Part shown: in pieces, positions 1 to 12,426 of the stretch
How positions within the stretch are numbered: the stretch's first letter is position 1
Layout of the letters: every line of letters begins with the position of its first letter
Source of the DNA: Pseudoscleropodium purum
Taxonomy: Eukaryota; Streptophyta; Bryopsida; Hypnales; Brachytheciaceae
Direction: 5' to 3'
Length of the DNA stretch: 64,000 nt
Assembly: GCA_963969395.1 (NCBI GenBank)
Contig: OZ017799.1
Location: 25,980,501 to 26,044,500 of the forward strand
Notes under the pieces: generated by a model
The model's input: the letters and a program-made list of their open reading frames with translations, nothing else
The model's database searches: none
Told to the model about the DNA's origin: nothing
Translations under genes and position numbers: made by a program

Positions 1-693
1 ATTTTTTAGAAAGATGCCGTGATTGCTAGAAAGCATAACTCTTCCTAACTTTTAGATTCCAAATACAAATATAATGAATCAAAGCTTTCTATTTAGACAA
101 AAATACACTCTATGAATAAAAAGTTTTAAAATTAATTTCAATCTTTTTTGTTTATTTTTGTATCTAGAGTCTAACATTTGAACTTGAAAGGGCATAGCTT
201 TTTTTCCTAGGTACCAAATGAAAACAAGTAGCTTTGTTCAGAGAAGCTTTATCGCTTTGACACTAAAAATGAAGAATGAAAACCAAATCTAATAGTGTCT
301 CTCTTTTAGTTTTTGTACAACCTTGATCTAGATAATTAGAGAATGTTAAGAAAAAATGACATTACGGAGTCATTCATGTCTACCCTTTCATCTTTACTTA
401 GGCTTTGAATAGTCACCTACACCTTCAAGACAAGAGCAAACAATAAAAGTTGAAGAGTTTTAAGGTTTAGCCAATATTTTATGAAGTATATTTTTATATT
501 GACAAATATAGGATGCACTAGATGTGGAGAGACAATAGTTACACAACTTGGCTATGGAATCATGAGGTCACATGACTAAAGCCATGCAACAAAGTCACAT
601 AAGTGACAACCATAAAAAAAGACATGTGTCAACAACTGAAGTTGATGAAATTAGAGTGTAGATACTATTTTTTCAAGCATTTCATCCTATGAA
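1..693. other. AT-rich intergenic sequence, no gene seen
   Basis: No coding frame of convincing composition is visible. The first 200 bases contain phrases also found in the interior of the TTAA-flanked repeat described at 694-1625 (for example aatcaaagctttc), so this is probably a decayed copy of part of it. Confidence 0.4.
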
Positions 694-1625
694 CCCCTAG
701 AAGTCAGAGACTATGTTTTCACCAAAAACGCTCCAAAATTGCCATTTCTAATACAAGCATTAAATTCTAGATAAAATCCCCCGTTTTGGGGCACATGTAA
801 CCAAAGGATCTTGTAATAAACTATTTTGAAAAGATGTGGAAAAAATTTCAGAATTTTCCACCGTGTAGATTGCAAGATATGAACGTTTGAAGTGACAAAA
901 AACATTTTTTTGACCTTGTGAAAATACGGGCAGCTGCACTTCACATGGTCACATTTGTATGAAAAAATGTCCAAAATGATGGTTACTCTTTGGATTCATT
1001 CTTCAAGGCAAGTTGGCTACATACTTAAAAAATTTTAGATCATTTGGAATTGCACAACATATAAGAAAAAATAGGAAATAGAAAGAAGTACAAAGTGATT
1101 CAAAACACTAAATTGTTAAGAATTGAATTATGGAATTGAAAAATTCCAATTCCAAAGGTGATAATATAGTAAATAACAATAAGCAATCTACATCATATCT
1201 TTTTATTTATTTTTTAGAATAACAAAAATTGAGTTAAATAAAGGACTCCAATGTTTATTTTTGAGTAGGAAATCTATGTCTACTCGCAAACTAGAACACC
1301 TCATAACTTTCATCTTGTAAATCAAAATGGAATGATCCAAAGCTTTCCAATTATATATAAACCCAGAAAATCAATTTTAAATTTTTATTTTTGAAAAAAG
1401 TGATTTTTAAAGAAATTTTTGAGCTACCCACCGAGCATTGAAAATTACATACTATGCAATAACTTTTGAATCATGTAGTCAAAAGTTATGAAAATTGTTG
1501 GGCATTAAAGCTACTCCTCGTGCACATGTTGTGTGAAATTTCAGCAAAGAAAACTAAAAAATCCATTTGCAGTGAGCTACCCAAAATCACTATGTTGCCA
1601 AAAAAATGCAATTGGACCTTTGGGG
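694..1625 (+). repeat. TTAA-type dispersed repeat, copy A
   Basis: A 932-bp unit that begins CCCCTAGAAG and ends CCTTTGGGG, with a degenerate TTAA (TGAA) on the left and ATTAA on the right. Its interior matches copy B (11099-12035) in the same orientation and copy C (28640-29571) in reverse. Shared phrases include 'aaaatttcag', 'tagattgcaagatat' and 'atgcaataacttttga'. There is no coding capacity. Short inverted termini and TTAA flanks point to a non-autonomous DNA element. The ends resemble piggyBac-type insertion, but no transposase is visible. Confidence 0.65.
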
Positions 1626-4600
1626 ATTAAAGTCCATCACACATAGTATAAAGTTGCAGTGTGTAGCATGTTCTCAATCAATGTATGTTGTAAACCTTAA
1701 GGTCTACATAGGAGCTGTGAATAGGGAGTAGCCACGCCTTTGTATGAGTTCAAACTTAATGGGATTGGATGCTAGATTGATTGAGTAGTTACTTGCTTGA
1801 CAAAAAGCATGGAATTCAATTTGGTACATTGTGAGTATGGACAATTTCTATACTGGTCTATATTTATTTTAGGATTTTTCCTCCCAAGAGTATATTGTAT
1901 GCATCTTGGATCCTTGAAGAAATTTTATAAGGGTTGTCCGATCCATAGTGTACTAACTAAGCACGATACCAAGAACAACTTGCTTATGAAGATGCATCAT
2001 ATAGATCATAGGCCAATACAACGCCTCCTTTCAACATATGGTAGAACCACCCATTGTCGACCCTTTCAAGGATTCTATATATGTTTTGGAGTAGTCTGAG
2101 ACAATGTAAATTTTCATAATTTGATTAGTCCCAATTTTGAAAAGGAAGAAAAATACATTTTATACTTTGGCTAAGAAATGATTGCAACCATAATAATAAA
2201 TATTTTCAACCATATAGGTTGAAAATGGGTCTACGCGTACCACACATATTGCTTCACAATTCAACTTGTATCTACATGTTGTCGTACTATAAATACAGAC
2301 ATTATATTGAATATATATATATTCACATCTTTTACATAGGTTTGAATGTTTGTAACATTATAAAAAAAATGACGTCATTTGAAGTGACTTCAAAGTAACA
2401 CCTTCTCTCTATCATTATAAGTAACTATATAGAGAAGGATTCACTTAAAAACTTCATCTTATTTGATATTTTTCTTCTTTGTTTTTTATTTAGATTATAT
2501 TCTGTTGAACTGAAGGGTTTTTTCTGAGTCTTAAGATGAAGAATTTCAATTGAAGCATGAGTTTAAATTTTCTTTATCACAATTGCCGAATCAGCTACAA
2601 TTGTCATTGAATCTTTCATTGCTATATGGATGATTAGAAGATGAAGTTGAATCATCTTAACCATCAAAACAACCTCATGTAAAGAAACGATGGCATGGTC
2701 ATCTTCAAGACTTCAACGTGACGCTCAAGCATTAATAATTTTGTTGCAAGTTGGATGTATTGAACTCGGCACTCATAAAGTCACATTTGAGGATGTTTGA
2801 AAGTTTAAACAATGAGCAATATTATTGCATAGTAAGGCCTATTGAAGGGAGTCGTAATCACAATGATGGTTAAAAGGGACAATCAATCCTTTAACTAAAG
2901 CAAATCATGCCAATTATGTGGCTGCTATCGTCAAACACATCCTGAAATTCTTATAGATGAAATGATATTTTGATTGGAACTCTAATTTTTTACCTTTATT
3001 AGATATATTTTCATATTTTGGGTTTTTAGTTCTTCATTTCATAGTTAAAATGATTTCCTACAATAATTTTGTATTTGTAAAGTAGTATGAAGGAAATATT
3101 CAAATAATTTGCCTTTTAGGTAAACTTGAAGTGAATTTCTTTTAAAAATAAAGATAAAGAGATAGTTGTGGATCAAATAAGTGCTTAATTATTGATGTTG
3201 TAGTTTTAAGAGTGAGTTAAGGGCTGACCCCACTTGTTTGTATGATTAGAGTAGAAATAAGGTGAAGAAAAAGGTGAACATTATTCATCTTTTCTTTTGT
3301 TGTGAGTTAAGGAAGGCCCTGAATGTTTAGAGGCCGATTGTTTTGTGAATTTGAAAAAGTTTGAAATGAAATTTGAAAGAGTTGTATATCATAGTGTGTA
3401 GTTTCTAAATTGATCTCACTTGCTTGATTTGGAGTTATGAATCAAAAGTTGTGCATATTTGAATGAAAAAAGGTTTGTTGCCTTCAAAATTAAAAAGCAA
3501 AGATTTCGACCGGCCATAAAAGATGGATAGGTACTTGGTTTGTAATGAGATTGGAAAAAAGTGTAGGAAATCGTGTTAGTTTTTTATAAAGATATCAATC
3601 ATTCTATTTGAAGTTTTTATGAGTGAATTGTGAGTGTAGAAATAAAAGAAGATCAATTGTCCTTCTTTTCTCAAAGCTGAAACTTTGAATGGCCATAAAA
3701 GTTGGACAAAGTCTTAAAATTACTTGAAATTTGGAAGAAGAGTAGAAATTTGTGTTAGCTTTTCAAAAAGCTATCAGTCACCTCATTTAGAGCTATGGGA
3801 CAATGGAAGCACACATTCAAAGTTCAACTTGAGAATTGGAGATTGAAGTTGAAGATTGGAAGAAGTTTTAAAGACTTGTGCGTGTATGTGCGGCTTGTGG
3901 CTTTATAAAATTTGTTGTTGCAAACAACTTGGATTATACCAACGCTAGCCTCATTTTGTGTTTTAGGTGACCAAATAGGATTAATTGCCCACATGGTAGA
4001 GACTTGCTTGTTTTCACGATGAAGTTTGGTTCTTAAAACTGGTCACCGAAAGTTTGAAAGTTTAGAAGTCAATCTTTCAAATAGTTCAGCTCATAGTTTG
4101 GCCATCTGGTTTTACCCATCCGAAGCCGTAGAATCTTATTACACACCTTAAGCCTTATACCCATCTAAAACCAACCAATACATGATAAATCAACGAGTAG
4201 CAATTCAACAACAATTTAGAAGATTCAATATTCAAGTTCAAAGTAGAATGATGAGTTTACTTCTATTTTTTATAATCTTACAACTTCCTTCATTCCCAAA
4301 CCATTTTTTGTTACAACCAAAATTTCTATGATTTTTCAAAATAAATGCTCTCAATACGATAACATACCATACATATTGCTTCACAATGTGCAGAGTGGTT
4401 ACACTTGTAGAGTTTGTCAAAATTCAAGTTGATGAATAGAAAATAGTGTACGAAAGCCAAAATAATTAGTAGGGGTGCAACAATAGAGATTCCTCAAATC
4501 TGTGCTTTTGTATGTTTCAACATCATGCCATGAATTTCGGTACAAAAGTGTGTGGAACTTGAGGATAAAGAAGTGGTCCGATGTATATTAGAAGGGCTAT

Positions 4601-5255
4601 GTTTTGATATTTTGTTTGTATAGCTAGTGGTTTGAGTTCACTAGAAGTGTATAGTAAATTGTTAGCTTCACTAGGACCCTAGATTCACTTTTTATTTAGG
4701 TTGGAAGTTCATTTTTCCAAGTGGCAACAAGTAATAGTTTTTGTGCACATGGTCTTTGTATTCAACAAAAAGTCAATATGTCTTGTGGAGATCTTTGAAT
4801 GGATTTCAATTCCGGCCACCTTTCAGTAAACCTTTTTTTCATAGTTTTTAGTTTGTTGGTTATATAACTTCATAATCAGCCAAAGTAGAACGAATCTATA
4901 TAGTAGTATGGAGCTTCCTAAAGATGTAGGAATCTTTCATGTACACAAGGGAACTTGGAGGCCCATATTTATCCAACCTCTTTTTTAAAAACAAACAAAT
5001 GATGTAGTATCCTGAAGTAGAAAAAGATGAAAGGAATTTTGGTAGAGGACGCTAGCCACTTCCTCTATATAGTAGGTAGTGGTTCTTTTCTAGTTTTGTT
5101 ATTGTAGTTAAACTCTTTACAAATGAGTCATCAATATAGGACACAATGTCCTTGCTATTATGCTTGGCCTACCGTGTACAGTGTCATGCATGATAATAGG
5201 GACATTATGGTGCTTGGCAATATAATCCAAACTATACTACATGCTTAACAAAGTC
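1626..5255. other. AT-rich intergenic sequence, no confident gene
   Basis: Only short open frames occur, for example 100 codons at 1797-2099 on the plus strand, which I do not recognise. The tract contains a diverged tandem repeat at about 3330-3800 and otherwise looks like old repeat debris. Confidence 0.5.
3330..3800. repeat. Diverged tandem repeat, period about 160-175 bp
   Basis: Successive blocks repeat the order 'ggccataaaagwtggata/caa', 'ggaarttygtgttagyttttya', then 'atcartca' followed by a phrase like 'atttgaagctatgag'. The second block (about 3510-3620) and third (about 3695-3800) are clearly related. A weaker first block lies at about 3345-3450. It may be an internal repeat of a decayed retroelement. 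Confidence 0.4.
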
Positions 5256-5337
5256 GGAGGGTTCTTCCTTCAGGTCTCCCAAGCTATGAGGTCTCTACCC
5301 CTCATAGCTTGGGAGGCCTTTAGGAAGGGCCTCCCAC
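5256..5337. other. Long foldback hairpin
   Basis: The inner arms CTCCCAAGCTATGAGG (5276-5291) and CCTCATAGCTTGGGAG (5300-5315) are perfect 16-bp complements around an 8-base loop. Pairing continues imperfectly outward, roughly 5256-5275 with 5316-5337, giving about 37 bp per arm. A rival short stem GGGAGGCC (5311-5318) with GGCCTCCC (5328-5335) shares one arm. A microRNA-like precursor or a tiny foldback element are both possible; nothing in the sequence decides. Confidence 0.55.
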
Positions 5338-5890
5338 TATACACAAATGATGATTCTTATTTAAACATTGCTTATTGCTACCTTCACCCCTCAAATTCAT
5401 CAATACATGTCATTGTAGCCTTGCATATGTATAGAAAATAATAGGAAATTCCAAATTGTATGGAAGCTCTATATTTTTCCTATTTTGCAAAGATTTTTTT
5501 CATCATGAACAACAAAGCTATACTTACAAAGGGGTCTTAAAGATTTGCAATTTTGCACAAACATCAACCTCATTTGACTAAAACAAAGTTTTGCAAATAC
5601 ATTTCTATATTTGGCCGCTTGCCTTTGAAGTTGAATATGTTCTATTGGCATTTCTTGTACTACCATCTACTTGTTTACTATAATATTCAAATCTTCACAA
5701 TGATCTTCCTTAAAACTTTGAAACCACCTACTACACTTCTCCTTCTATAGTTCTATTTCAATAAATATATCTATCAAAAGACCTCACCCTAAACCAAGTG
5801 ACCTACCTCTATTTAGACATTCTTCCAAACTATTGCCACCACTCATTTTGGTTGCACTTATTAAAAGGTTGATTATCTATATCTATATTA
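5338..5890. other. AT-rich spacer, no gene seen
   Basis: No convincing coding frame. Two overlapping 65-codon frames on opposite strands near 5470-5750 show no recognisable domain. Confidence 0.45.
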
Positions 5891-7071
5891 TTAGTTGTCG
5901 CAGCACAGGGCAGGTCAATTCCCCATTATACTCACAAAAATCGCTCTAGAGTATAACTAAGTGACTCTAAAGATCGAACCCACGAGATCCTGTGAAGTAT
6001 CTAGCTCTATTAAGCAGTTAAGCTCAGTCAGTATGCCAATCTTACTTTCCGGTCCTAGATCTAGAACCAGAAATACTACCACACCGGGTAACTACAGACC
6101 GGATTACTCCTTCTTCCGGTCCTACTAACTATCCGGTCCGTACAAACACCCAAATCCCAGGATCTCACAACTTCCGATCCTGGAAATCCGTCCTGACCAA
6201 TCCGGTCGGAATGGTCATCCTGTACTCGTAATCCTATCCGGTTTGGTTTTGCCTCTGTTTCACCATCAGAGGGGTCGCCGCTTAATTTTGAGAGTGGTAG
6301 GCCCACCACTCCTTCCGTGACTTATAGTGGCTGAAGACCCACTGTCCTACCTTCTAGACTCCTAAGCTAATCCGGATCCGGTTTGGTCCTTCACAACAAC
6401 CCAGATAGCAATCCGGGTCGTAGGTCACACAAAGACCCCACACTCGACCCTCTCGTACTACAACGACCTTGATGCTACTTCCGATCCGTGCGAAGACAGG
6501 TGGTTACAAGTGCACCCGTCCGTTCCAACATCAACTAAAGTTCTTCCGTTACCCATACAGGTGGTGAGACCTCACAGGAGATCGGACACTCGACCGGATT
6601 TCCCACCCGGGAGTTCTAGCGCAGCTAAGGAATCCCTCCCTACCCGCCTAGCCTAACAACGGCTTTCTCACCCGGAATCTCAAACTCTAGACGTGCTGAG
6701 GAACTAAGTTCACTCCCAACTCTGCGGTACCTACTCACATGCACCTTGGATCGGAAAATAAACACCAAGGGGAGAAATCACTTACAAACTCACTCGTACT
6801 ATCCTAACTCCACATCATACAATCCTGTCGCGCTGGAGAGAGATACACAACGAAGAGAATAGAAAGGTACAAGAAGTTTGCAAAATGAACAACTCCCAAT
6901 TCCCATCGCAGGAACCGATTTATATACAAAGGGTCAAAACCCTAAAAGCACAAAAAGGAGCGGAAAACCCGTGGGGGTCCGCCGCCACCTAAATCTAACT
7001 TCCGGTCTAACCTAATACTATTGAGCCGGATCCGGATCCGCTCCTACTCCTAACTGAAATTCAAATCCTAT

Positions 7072-8730
7072 CTACCCTACAACTCTAGATCCTATCGTCG
7101 GGCTTCCGACCTCCGGGGTTAGCTCCTCGAAGACTTCGCTCAAATTCCGGACCCGTTCCCCCTCCGCAGGATTCGGTCCGGGTGGAGACTCCAAGTCGAT
7201 GGTAATATCCGGTCTCGAGCCCGGAGTCCCAGTCCGTGCAGACTTCTTGGACTCAGGAGTCCAATCCTTCCTGTCCTTTGCCATAGTTGCATCCGGAAAG
7301 AGGTCCGGTAGAGAGATGTCCGAAAGGTGAATACCTTTGTCGCACGTCGCTCCCGTCAGCTTCCGGCTGCTCTCCTCGATCCGGTCCGCTGCCTTCCGCC
7401 CCTCCACCATTGCCGTCTCCACCTGCTCGGCGAAGTCCGCGAGAATCCGGACCATCCGGGAACCGGACAGTTTCTTCTCTTCGTGGATCTTCTCGTCGAA
7501 GAGCTTCGCCTTGGCCGCTGCCGTTCCGGTCTCTCCCAGGACCGTCTTGATCTGCTCGGCCACCTTCCGAGTCTCCTCCGCCATCTCCCGAGCGGCCGTC
7601 ACGTCTTCCTGATAGGCGAAAAGTGTTGCCTTCAGTTTATCTACCTCCTCCTGCAACCGGCGGATCTCGGCTTCCTGCTTCCGGGTCTCTTCCGGATTCG
7701 TGATGCATTGCGCCACTTGTTCCGCCAAGTTGCTGTCCGGTGCAGCACCCACCAACTTGCCGATTGCCGCAAGCGTCCTGTGCTTCACCTCCCAATCCGC
7801 CCTGATGTTGCAGAGGACGTTGATCAGACCGTTGAACGGATCTTGCATATCCGGATCTCCCCCGGAATTGGTCTTCTCGGCTTCCGGTTTCTCCTCCGGG
7901 GCCGGTTTGTCTTGACCGGGAGGCGTCCCGCGCTTGTGTGGAGGCGTCAGCTTCTGTCGCTTGATCGGCGGCATCGGCTCCTCCTCTTCCTCGCTGGACT
8001 CCCGGTCTGACTCGGAATCGGATTCCGCTTCGTCATCCGTCTCCGACTCCCCATACTTCAGGAGCACTTCCTGCGTCTTCCACGCCTTCTCCTCTATGTT
8101 GGTGAGGACTTGGTTCTCCCGATAGAGGTGGAAGAGGTAAGGGCACACTGGAGTGGCCCTTTTCTTCCCAACCCTACTAACAAGCTGGGCCACGAGATCG
8201 GAAATGATCCGTGCCCAGTCCACTTTCCGGGTACCACTGAGGGCACCGAAAATGGTGTTGCCGAGGGTGATCGTCACCCTGGTCGGCTTTTCCGGGTGAA
8301 GAACCGGAACCAGGAATTGCAGGAGCCGACGGTGTCGGTCGTCCAAGCAATCCTCGACCGCGTATCCGTCCTTCGGATTGACGGCTCCCTTGAACTTCCC
8401 TCGGACAAACTCATCCTTCCGGCTCGCCATTCCCAAACCTCCTGCCCGGAAACCGTAAACCGCTCTCCACATCCCCTCGTTCCAGCTGACGGGAGCTCCC
8501 CTCACGGTGTTGTCGAACTGGTTGGACAACTTTCCGAGGAGCTCCTTGACCATTCTCTCCTCCCTAAAACCCCAAGGTTTCTCGGCAAACCCTACGCAAC
8601 CCATGGATCTGAGATCGTCCATGAGTTCAGCCTTTTTCGGCTCTGTGGAGGGAATAACCGGAATGACTTTCCGGAGCTTCACCTCGCCTCCAGAGGGACT
8701 CGCTTGCCTCGACCTACGTAGCTGAGGCAT
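7072..8730 (-). CDS. Element-borne protein, gag-like or 'plant transposon protein'-like
   Basis: A 552-codon open frame from the ATG at 8730; an in-frame GTG lies just upstream. The N-terminal third (about residues 60-215) is compact and globular, with motifs such as FRAGGLGM, LQFLVPVLHPEKPTRVT and PYLFHLYRENQVLT. This loosely recalls the putative plant transposon protein domain found in retroelement ORFs; I judge the resemblance weak. A strongly acidic Asp/Glu/Ser stretch follows at about residues 230-255, then a basic patch (IKRQKLTPPHKR). A predicted coiled coil covers about residues 350-415 and the tail is Pro-rich. There is no zinc knuckle. It is the only gene of the 3.3 kb LTR-like unit and is intact. 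A Gag-type structural protein or a chromatin-binding accessory protein would both fit. Confidence 0.65.
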   Translation of the reverse strand: MPQLRRSRQASPSGGEVKLRKVIPVIPSTEPKKAELMDDLRSMGCVGFAEKPWGFREERMVKELLGKLSNQFDNTVRGAPVSWNEGMWRAVYGFRAGGLGMASRKDEFVRGKFKGAVNPKDGYAVEDCLDDRHRRLLQFLVPVLHPEKPTRVTITLGNTIFGALSGTRKVDWARIISDLVAQLVSRVGKKRATPVCPYLFHLYRENQVLTNIEEKAWKTQEVLLKYGESETDDEAESDSESDRESSEEEEEPMPPIKRQKLTPPHKRGTPPGQDKPAPEEKPEAEKTNSGGDPDMQDPFNGLINVLCNIRADWEVKHRTLAAIGKLVGAAPDSNLAEQVAQCITNPEETRKQEAEIRRLQEEVDKLKATLFAYQEDVTAAREMAEETRKVAEQIKTVLGETGTAAAKAKLFDEKIHEEKKLSGSRMVRILADFAEQVETAMVEGRKAADRIEESSRKLTGATCDKGIHLSDISLPDLFPDATMAKDRKDWTPESKKSARTGTPGSRPDITIDLESPPGPNPAEGERVRNLSEVFEELTPEVGSPTIGSRVVG

Positions 8731-8910
8731 TCCCACTCACATCTACCTCACTCTCTCCTAGCCGCACGTCCCGTTCCTCACTTCCTCTCTCCGATCTCAA
8801 CCGGAAGCAGAACAGACAAAACACAAACGCTCAGACGCACAAACGACAAAAACTCAACCGCGCACGCTCAAGGTCGAGTTTCTAAAAGGGGGTGCAACAG
8901 TAAAAGCTCC

Positions 8911-8920
8911 TCCTTTTATA
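8911..8920 (-). promoter_or_regulatory. TATA box of the element ORF
   Basis: TATAAAAGGA on the minus strand lies about 180 bp upstream of the ORF start at 8730, inside the 3.3 kb unit, so the unit carries its own promoter. Confidence 0.6.
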
Positions 8921-9199
8921 GTCCCTGGACCCTTTCCGGTTTGTCATCATGAATCCGGTTTACCATCATAATCCGGTTCATCATCATCATCCGGTCCTAG
9001 ACCTAATCCGTGTTACATTTCGTTTCCGTCGTTTAGTTACTCCTGACCGGATTAGATCTAAGAAGCCCACTACTTCACGTTCCGTGCTAATTCTGAGTTT
9101 TCCTTTCCCACTTAATCGGATCCGGTTAGCTAATGACTAGTTTCCGTTCCTATTTGGGTGTATACTAAGAAAATCAAAATTCTAAGCTGCGACATTAGT

Positions 9200-10344
9200 A
9201 TGACTTGCTTCAACATTGATATGTTTTTGAGTGACATCTAATCAAAGAAGTTTGAATAATTCCTATCGAAGATGTCTAACTTGATGGTAATCGGATTATT
9301 TATTTTTTAGAAATTAAAAAAATATTTTATATTAAAAATAAAATTTTGTTAATTTGTCACACTTTAAGATGTAGGGGTTTTCATTATGTTCATAATATCC
9401 AATTGAATGATCTGGAGTTGAAATTTTGTGGGTCATTCCTACACTAGGTGGAAATATGCTTACCAAAGGGAATCTAAAAGTATATTATTTTATCTCTTTG
9501 AGGTCCATGAAGATAGTGCTTGCTAGCATGAGTATTTCTAAACATTGAAAATGGTTTCAACTTCATTTTTTGGTGAAATCTGATCACCATCAAGTCCTTA
9601 TAAATGGCCAATTTTTAAGGGATATTATTCATGATTTTCTATTTATTATTAATTTATACCTCATTGTATCTATTTTCTGTGACAATCTATTTCTTTTTAC
9701 ATAGTATTGTTTTAGTACCCACAAGTAGTTCATAGTACTTGCAACAATACTTTTAGTTGTCTTTTTTTCCAATCAACGTCTAAAATAGTTCCACTACACA
9801 ATACTCCTAGTACTTTGGGTTTGAAATCCAAATTTTTTCAAAACATTATAAAAAAAATGCTTAGTGTTTTGTGCAATGATTTGTACTTTTCTACTTGATT
9901 GTCCTCTTTGTAGAAACAAGAAAAATTTCTTCATCAAGTGGTTGGAGCCAAAAGCTACTTTGTGTAGAAAAAAAAATAAGGTGGGCATCATCAAGCAACA
10001 TGTGCTAAATTCCTTTTTAGTTTCAGAAATTTAGCAAGTTTATAATTAACATAACATGATATGCAATGCTACAAAAATCTCATTCCAAGAGGGGAAAAAA
10101 TTTGTTGATCCTATCATAATATAGTCAATGGCAAAAAAATGGTTTTCAATGAACTTCAAACACTTTAACTTAACAATCTACATGGTCAAAGTTTCTAAAT
10201 TTTTTCCCTTCACATTCCTATAGTATTCTTGTACAATTTTATAAGTTAAATGAATTCAAAGAAAATTTTTATTTTTATTTTTGCTCAATGCACTAGAAGA
10301 TGACCACTTTTGACGACTTTTGCTAAGGACCTAATAATTCCTTG
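9200..10344. other. AT-rich spacer, no gene seen
   Basis: Only short frames occur, such as 66 codons on the minus strand at 9794-9994, with no recognisable domain. Confidence 0.45.
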
Positions 10345-10568
10345 AGTGATAAGATAGGAGGCTCTAATGTTGGAGGTCATTTAGAACCATCCATGTAGAC
10401 TCACCTGTAATGGACTTGATGTGATCTTTAAATGGTCCTTCTATAGTCATTGAATGAATCAATAAAAAAAATATTTTTTTACAAGAACTAATCATTCTCT
10501 TTGCTTTTCCCATTTCTCTTTAGATGTTGTAAGTGAATGGTTTATATAAGACCTAGGGTTAGAAATAG
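10345..10568 (+). repeat. Host repeat interrupted by the giant hAT, left half
   Basis: This stretch matches 49985-50215 (shared 'gactcacytgtaatggactt', 'atgaatcaataaaaaaaa', 'gacctagggttaga'). The match stops at the insertion and resumes at 23688. The final eight bases AGAAATAG (10561-10568) are the left target-site duplication. Confidence 0.85.
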
Positions 10569-10775
10569 CAAGGTTGACAGGACGATCGGACGTCCGGACG
10601 CGGACGTTGTGTCTGCAGTGTCCGTTGACATTCGCGGTCCCAACGGATGCAACGCCCGCCGGGACCGCCCTGTCCGCCTGTCCCCCCGTCTGCCCATCCG
10701 CCCGTCCACCCCGTCCGCCCTGTCCGCTTAGACCGCCCTATTTCCCCCGACCGCCCTACCCAAACTGCCCCACGG
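10569..10775. repeat. Left subterminal GGACGG/CCGTCC array of the hAT
   Basis: About 200 bp of GC-rich sequence, in an AT-rich setting, directly follows the left terminus. It contains many short copies of CCGTCC, GTCCGCC and GACGTCC-type words, mainly in the CCGTCC orientation. Clustered subterminal short motifs in hAT elements are known transposase binding sites; that role is inferred here. Confidence 0.75.
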
Positions 10776-11094
10776 TCACTTCCTTAATCCTTAAACAATT
10801 AAATATTAAATGAAGTGCAATGGTTCGCGATTTGTTATAAAAAAAATTTTTTTAAAAATTTCCTTAGAATTAAAGGGAAAAGAAACCATTTTCACGAGTT
10901 ATATTAATTTTTTGGGAAATATAACCCTACTAACTCAAAATAGACATGTTATATACTTATATCAAAAAAATTTAAACTTCTAAATTTGTAATGCAAAAGG
11001 CTACTAAGAAACTAAAAACTAAAATAAATATATTTTCAAATGCATTCATTGAACACTTAATTTCATATTATTTCAAGTTTAAAAACTGTGAGTT
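10776..11094. other. AT-rich spacer inside the hAT, no gene seen
   Basis: This is plain AT-rich sequence between the left subterminal array and nested TTAA repeat copy B. Confidence 0.4.
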
Positions 11095-11098
11095 TTAA

Positions 11099-12035
11099 CC
11101 CTAAAGGTCCTTGATTCTGTTCTCTCTAAAAATGCTCCAAAACTGCCATTTTTTTGTACAAGTACTAAAATTTTGAAAAATATCATTTTTTGACAGATGT
11201 GACTCTATGATCTTGTACTAATATATTTGAGAGTATGTGGAAAAAATTTCAGAAATTTCCACCATGTAGATTGCAAGATATTAGCGTTTAAACTTTGAAG
11301 TGACAAAAATCATTTTTTTTGACCCTGCGAAAAAATGGGCAACTACGCTTCAAAAGGTTAGATCATTATGAAGAAATGTTCAAAATGGTTGTGCTTCTTT
11401 GGATACATTCTTCAAGGCAAGCTCGCTACACATATGAAAATTTTCAGATCATTTGGAGTTGTACAACATATAGGAAAAAATTAGTAAGTAGAAAGAAATA
11501 AAGAATGATTCAAAATACTAAATTGTTAATAAATTAGTTATAGAATTAAAAAATTTCAATCCAAATGGTGAATTGTTGTTATAAACATTATACATCCAGT
11601 ATTATTATTATTTTTCAAAAATATTGAAATTTCAGTAAAATAATGGACTTCAAAGTTTTTTTTGGTGTAAAGATTCTATGACTGCCCGCAAACTAAAAAG
11701 CCTCATAACTTTTATCTCAACTATTGAAATGCAATGATTCTAAGGTTTTTGAATACATATAAATTTCAAGAACCAATTTCAAATTTTTATTTCTTGAAAA
11801 ATTGATTTTTTTAGATCAACCCGAAGCCCCGAACTGCTCGAGTTGAGAAACAAACAACATACTATGCAATAACTTTTGACTCATATTTTCAAATGTCATG
11901 AAATTTGTGCATATGGAAGATATTCCTCATCCCCACATTCTATTAAAAAATTTCAGCCCAAAATATGCAAATCTACAGTCACACGTATGCCCAAAAATTA
12001 TATATTGCTCAAAAACACATGTTGGTCCTCTAGGG
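11099..12035 (+). repeat. TTAA-type dispersed repeat, copy B, nested in the hAT
   Basis: Begins CCCTAAAGGTCC immediately after TTAA (11095-11098) and ends GGTCCTCTAGGG followed by ATTCAA. At 937 bp it is the same length and order as copies A and C. Its position inside the hAT means it arrived after the hAT acquired this left arm, or was carried with it. Confidence 0.7.
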
Positions 12036-12426
12036 ATTCAACTACATAGGAAAAAAAAAATTAAAACAATGTCTCTTATAAGTTGAAAGATTATAAAGTT
12101 TGACCATGAGTCCATGATAGTCTTGAAACTATGAAAAAATTCGAATTCATTTTCAGAAGGCAAACTAAAAAAGTTTGTAACTTCAAATATATATATACTA
12201 TTTAAAAAATTGAGATCAATACAAATACAAACATAATCAATATGGACAAAATGTATTGAATTGAATATAGAATACCATATATTGTGAACTCAAAAATTTA
12301 CATATATCATATAGTGTGTACATTTGGCTAATTGCACATATAATTTTTTTCATTCCAACTCTATATTTCTAAACTAATTTTTAATGCCTATATTACCTAT
12401 TCAACTACTACTTTTGCACTACCAAT
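12036..12426. other. AT-rich spacer downstream of the kinase-like ORF
   Basis: No gene is seen. It presumably contains the 3' untranslated region of the minus-strand ORF that ends at 12427. Confidence 0.4.

Larger units (their letters stand above)
5896..9194 (-). mobile_element. GC-rich LTR-like mobile unit with one ORF, 5-bp TSD
   Basis: The unit runs from TGTCGCAGC (5896-5904) to GCTGCGACA (9186-9194). It is flanked on both sides by TTAGT (5891-5895 and 9195-9199). TG...CA ends with a 5-bp duplication are the mark of a retroviral-type integrase. I could not find a second internal pair of LTR ends, so this may be one very long solo LTR, or a non-autonomous element. It is far more GC-rich than its surroundings and packed with CCGG-containing words such as ATCCGGTT. 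It contains a 552-aa ORF with its own TATA box, both on the minus strand. No reverse transcriptase, protease or integrase frame is visible. Confidence 0.75.

Noticed and set aside
7327..8010. 227-codon plus-strand frame opposite the 552-aa ORF
   Set aside because: Antisense shadow of the GC-rich minus-strand ORF, with no domain.
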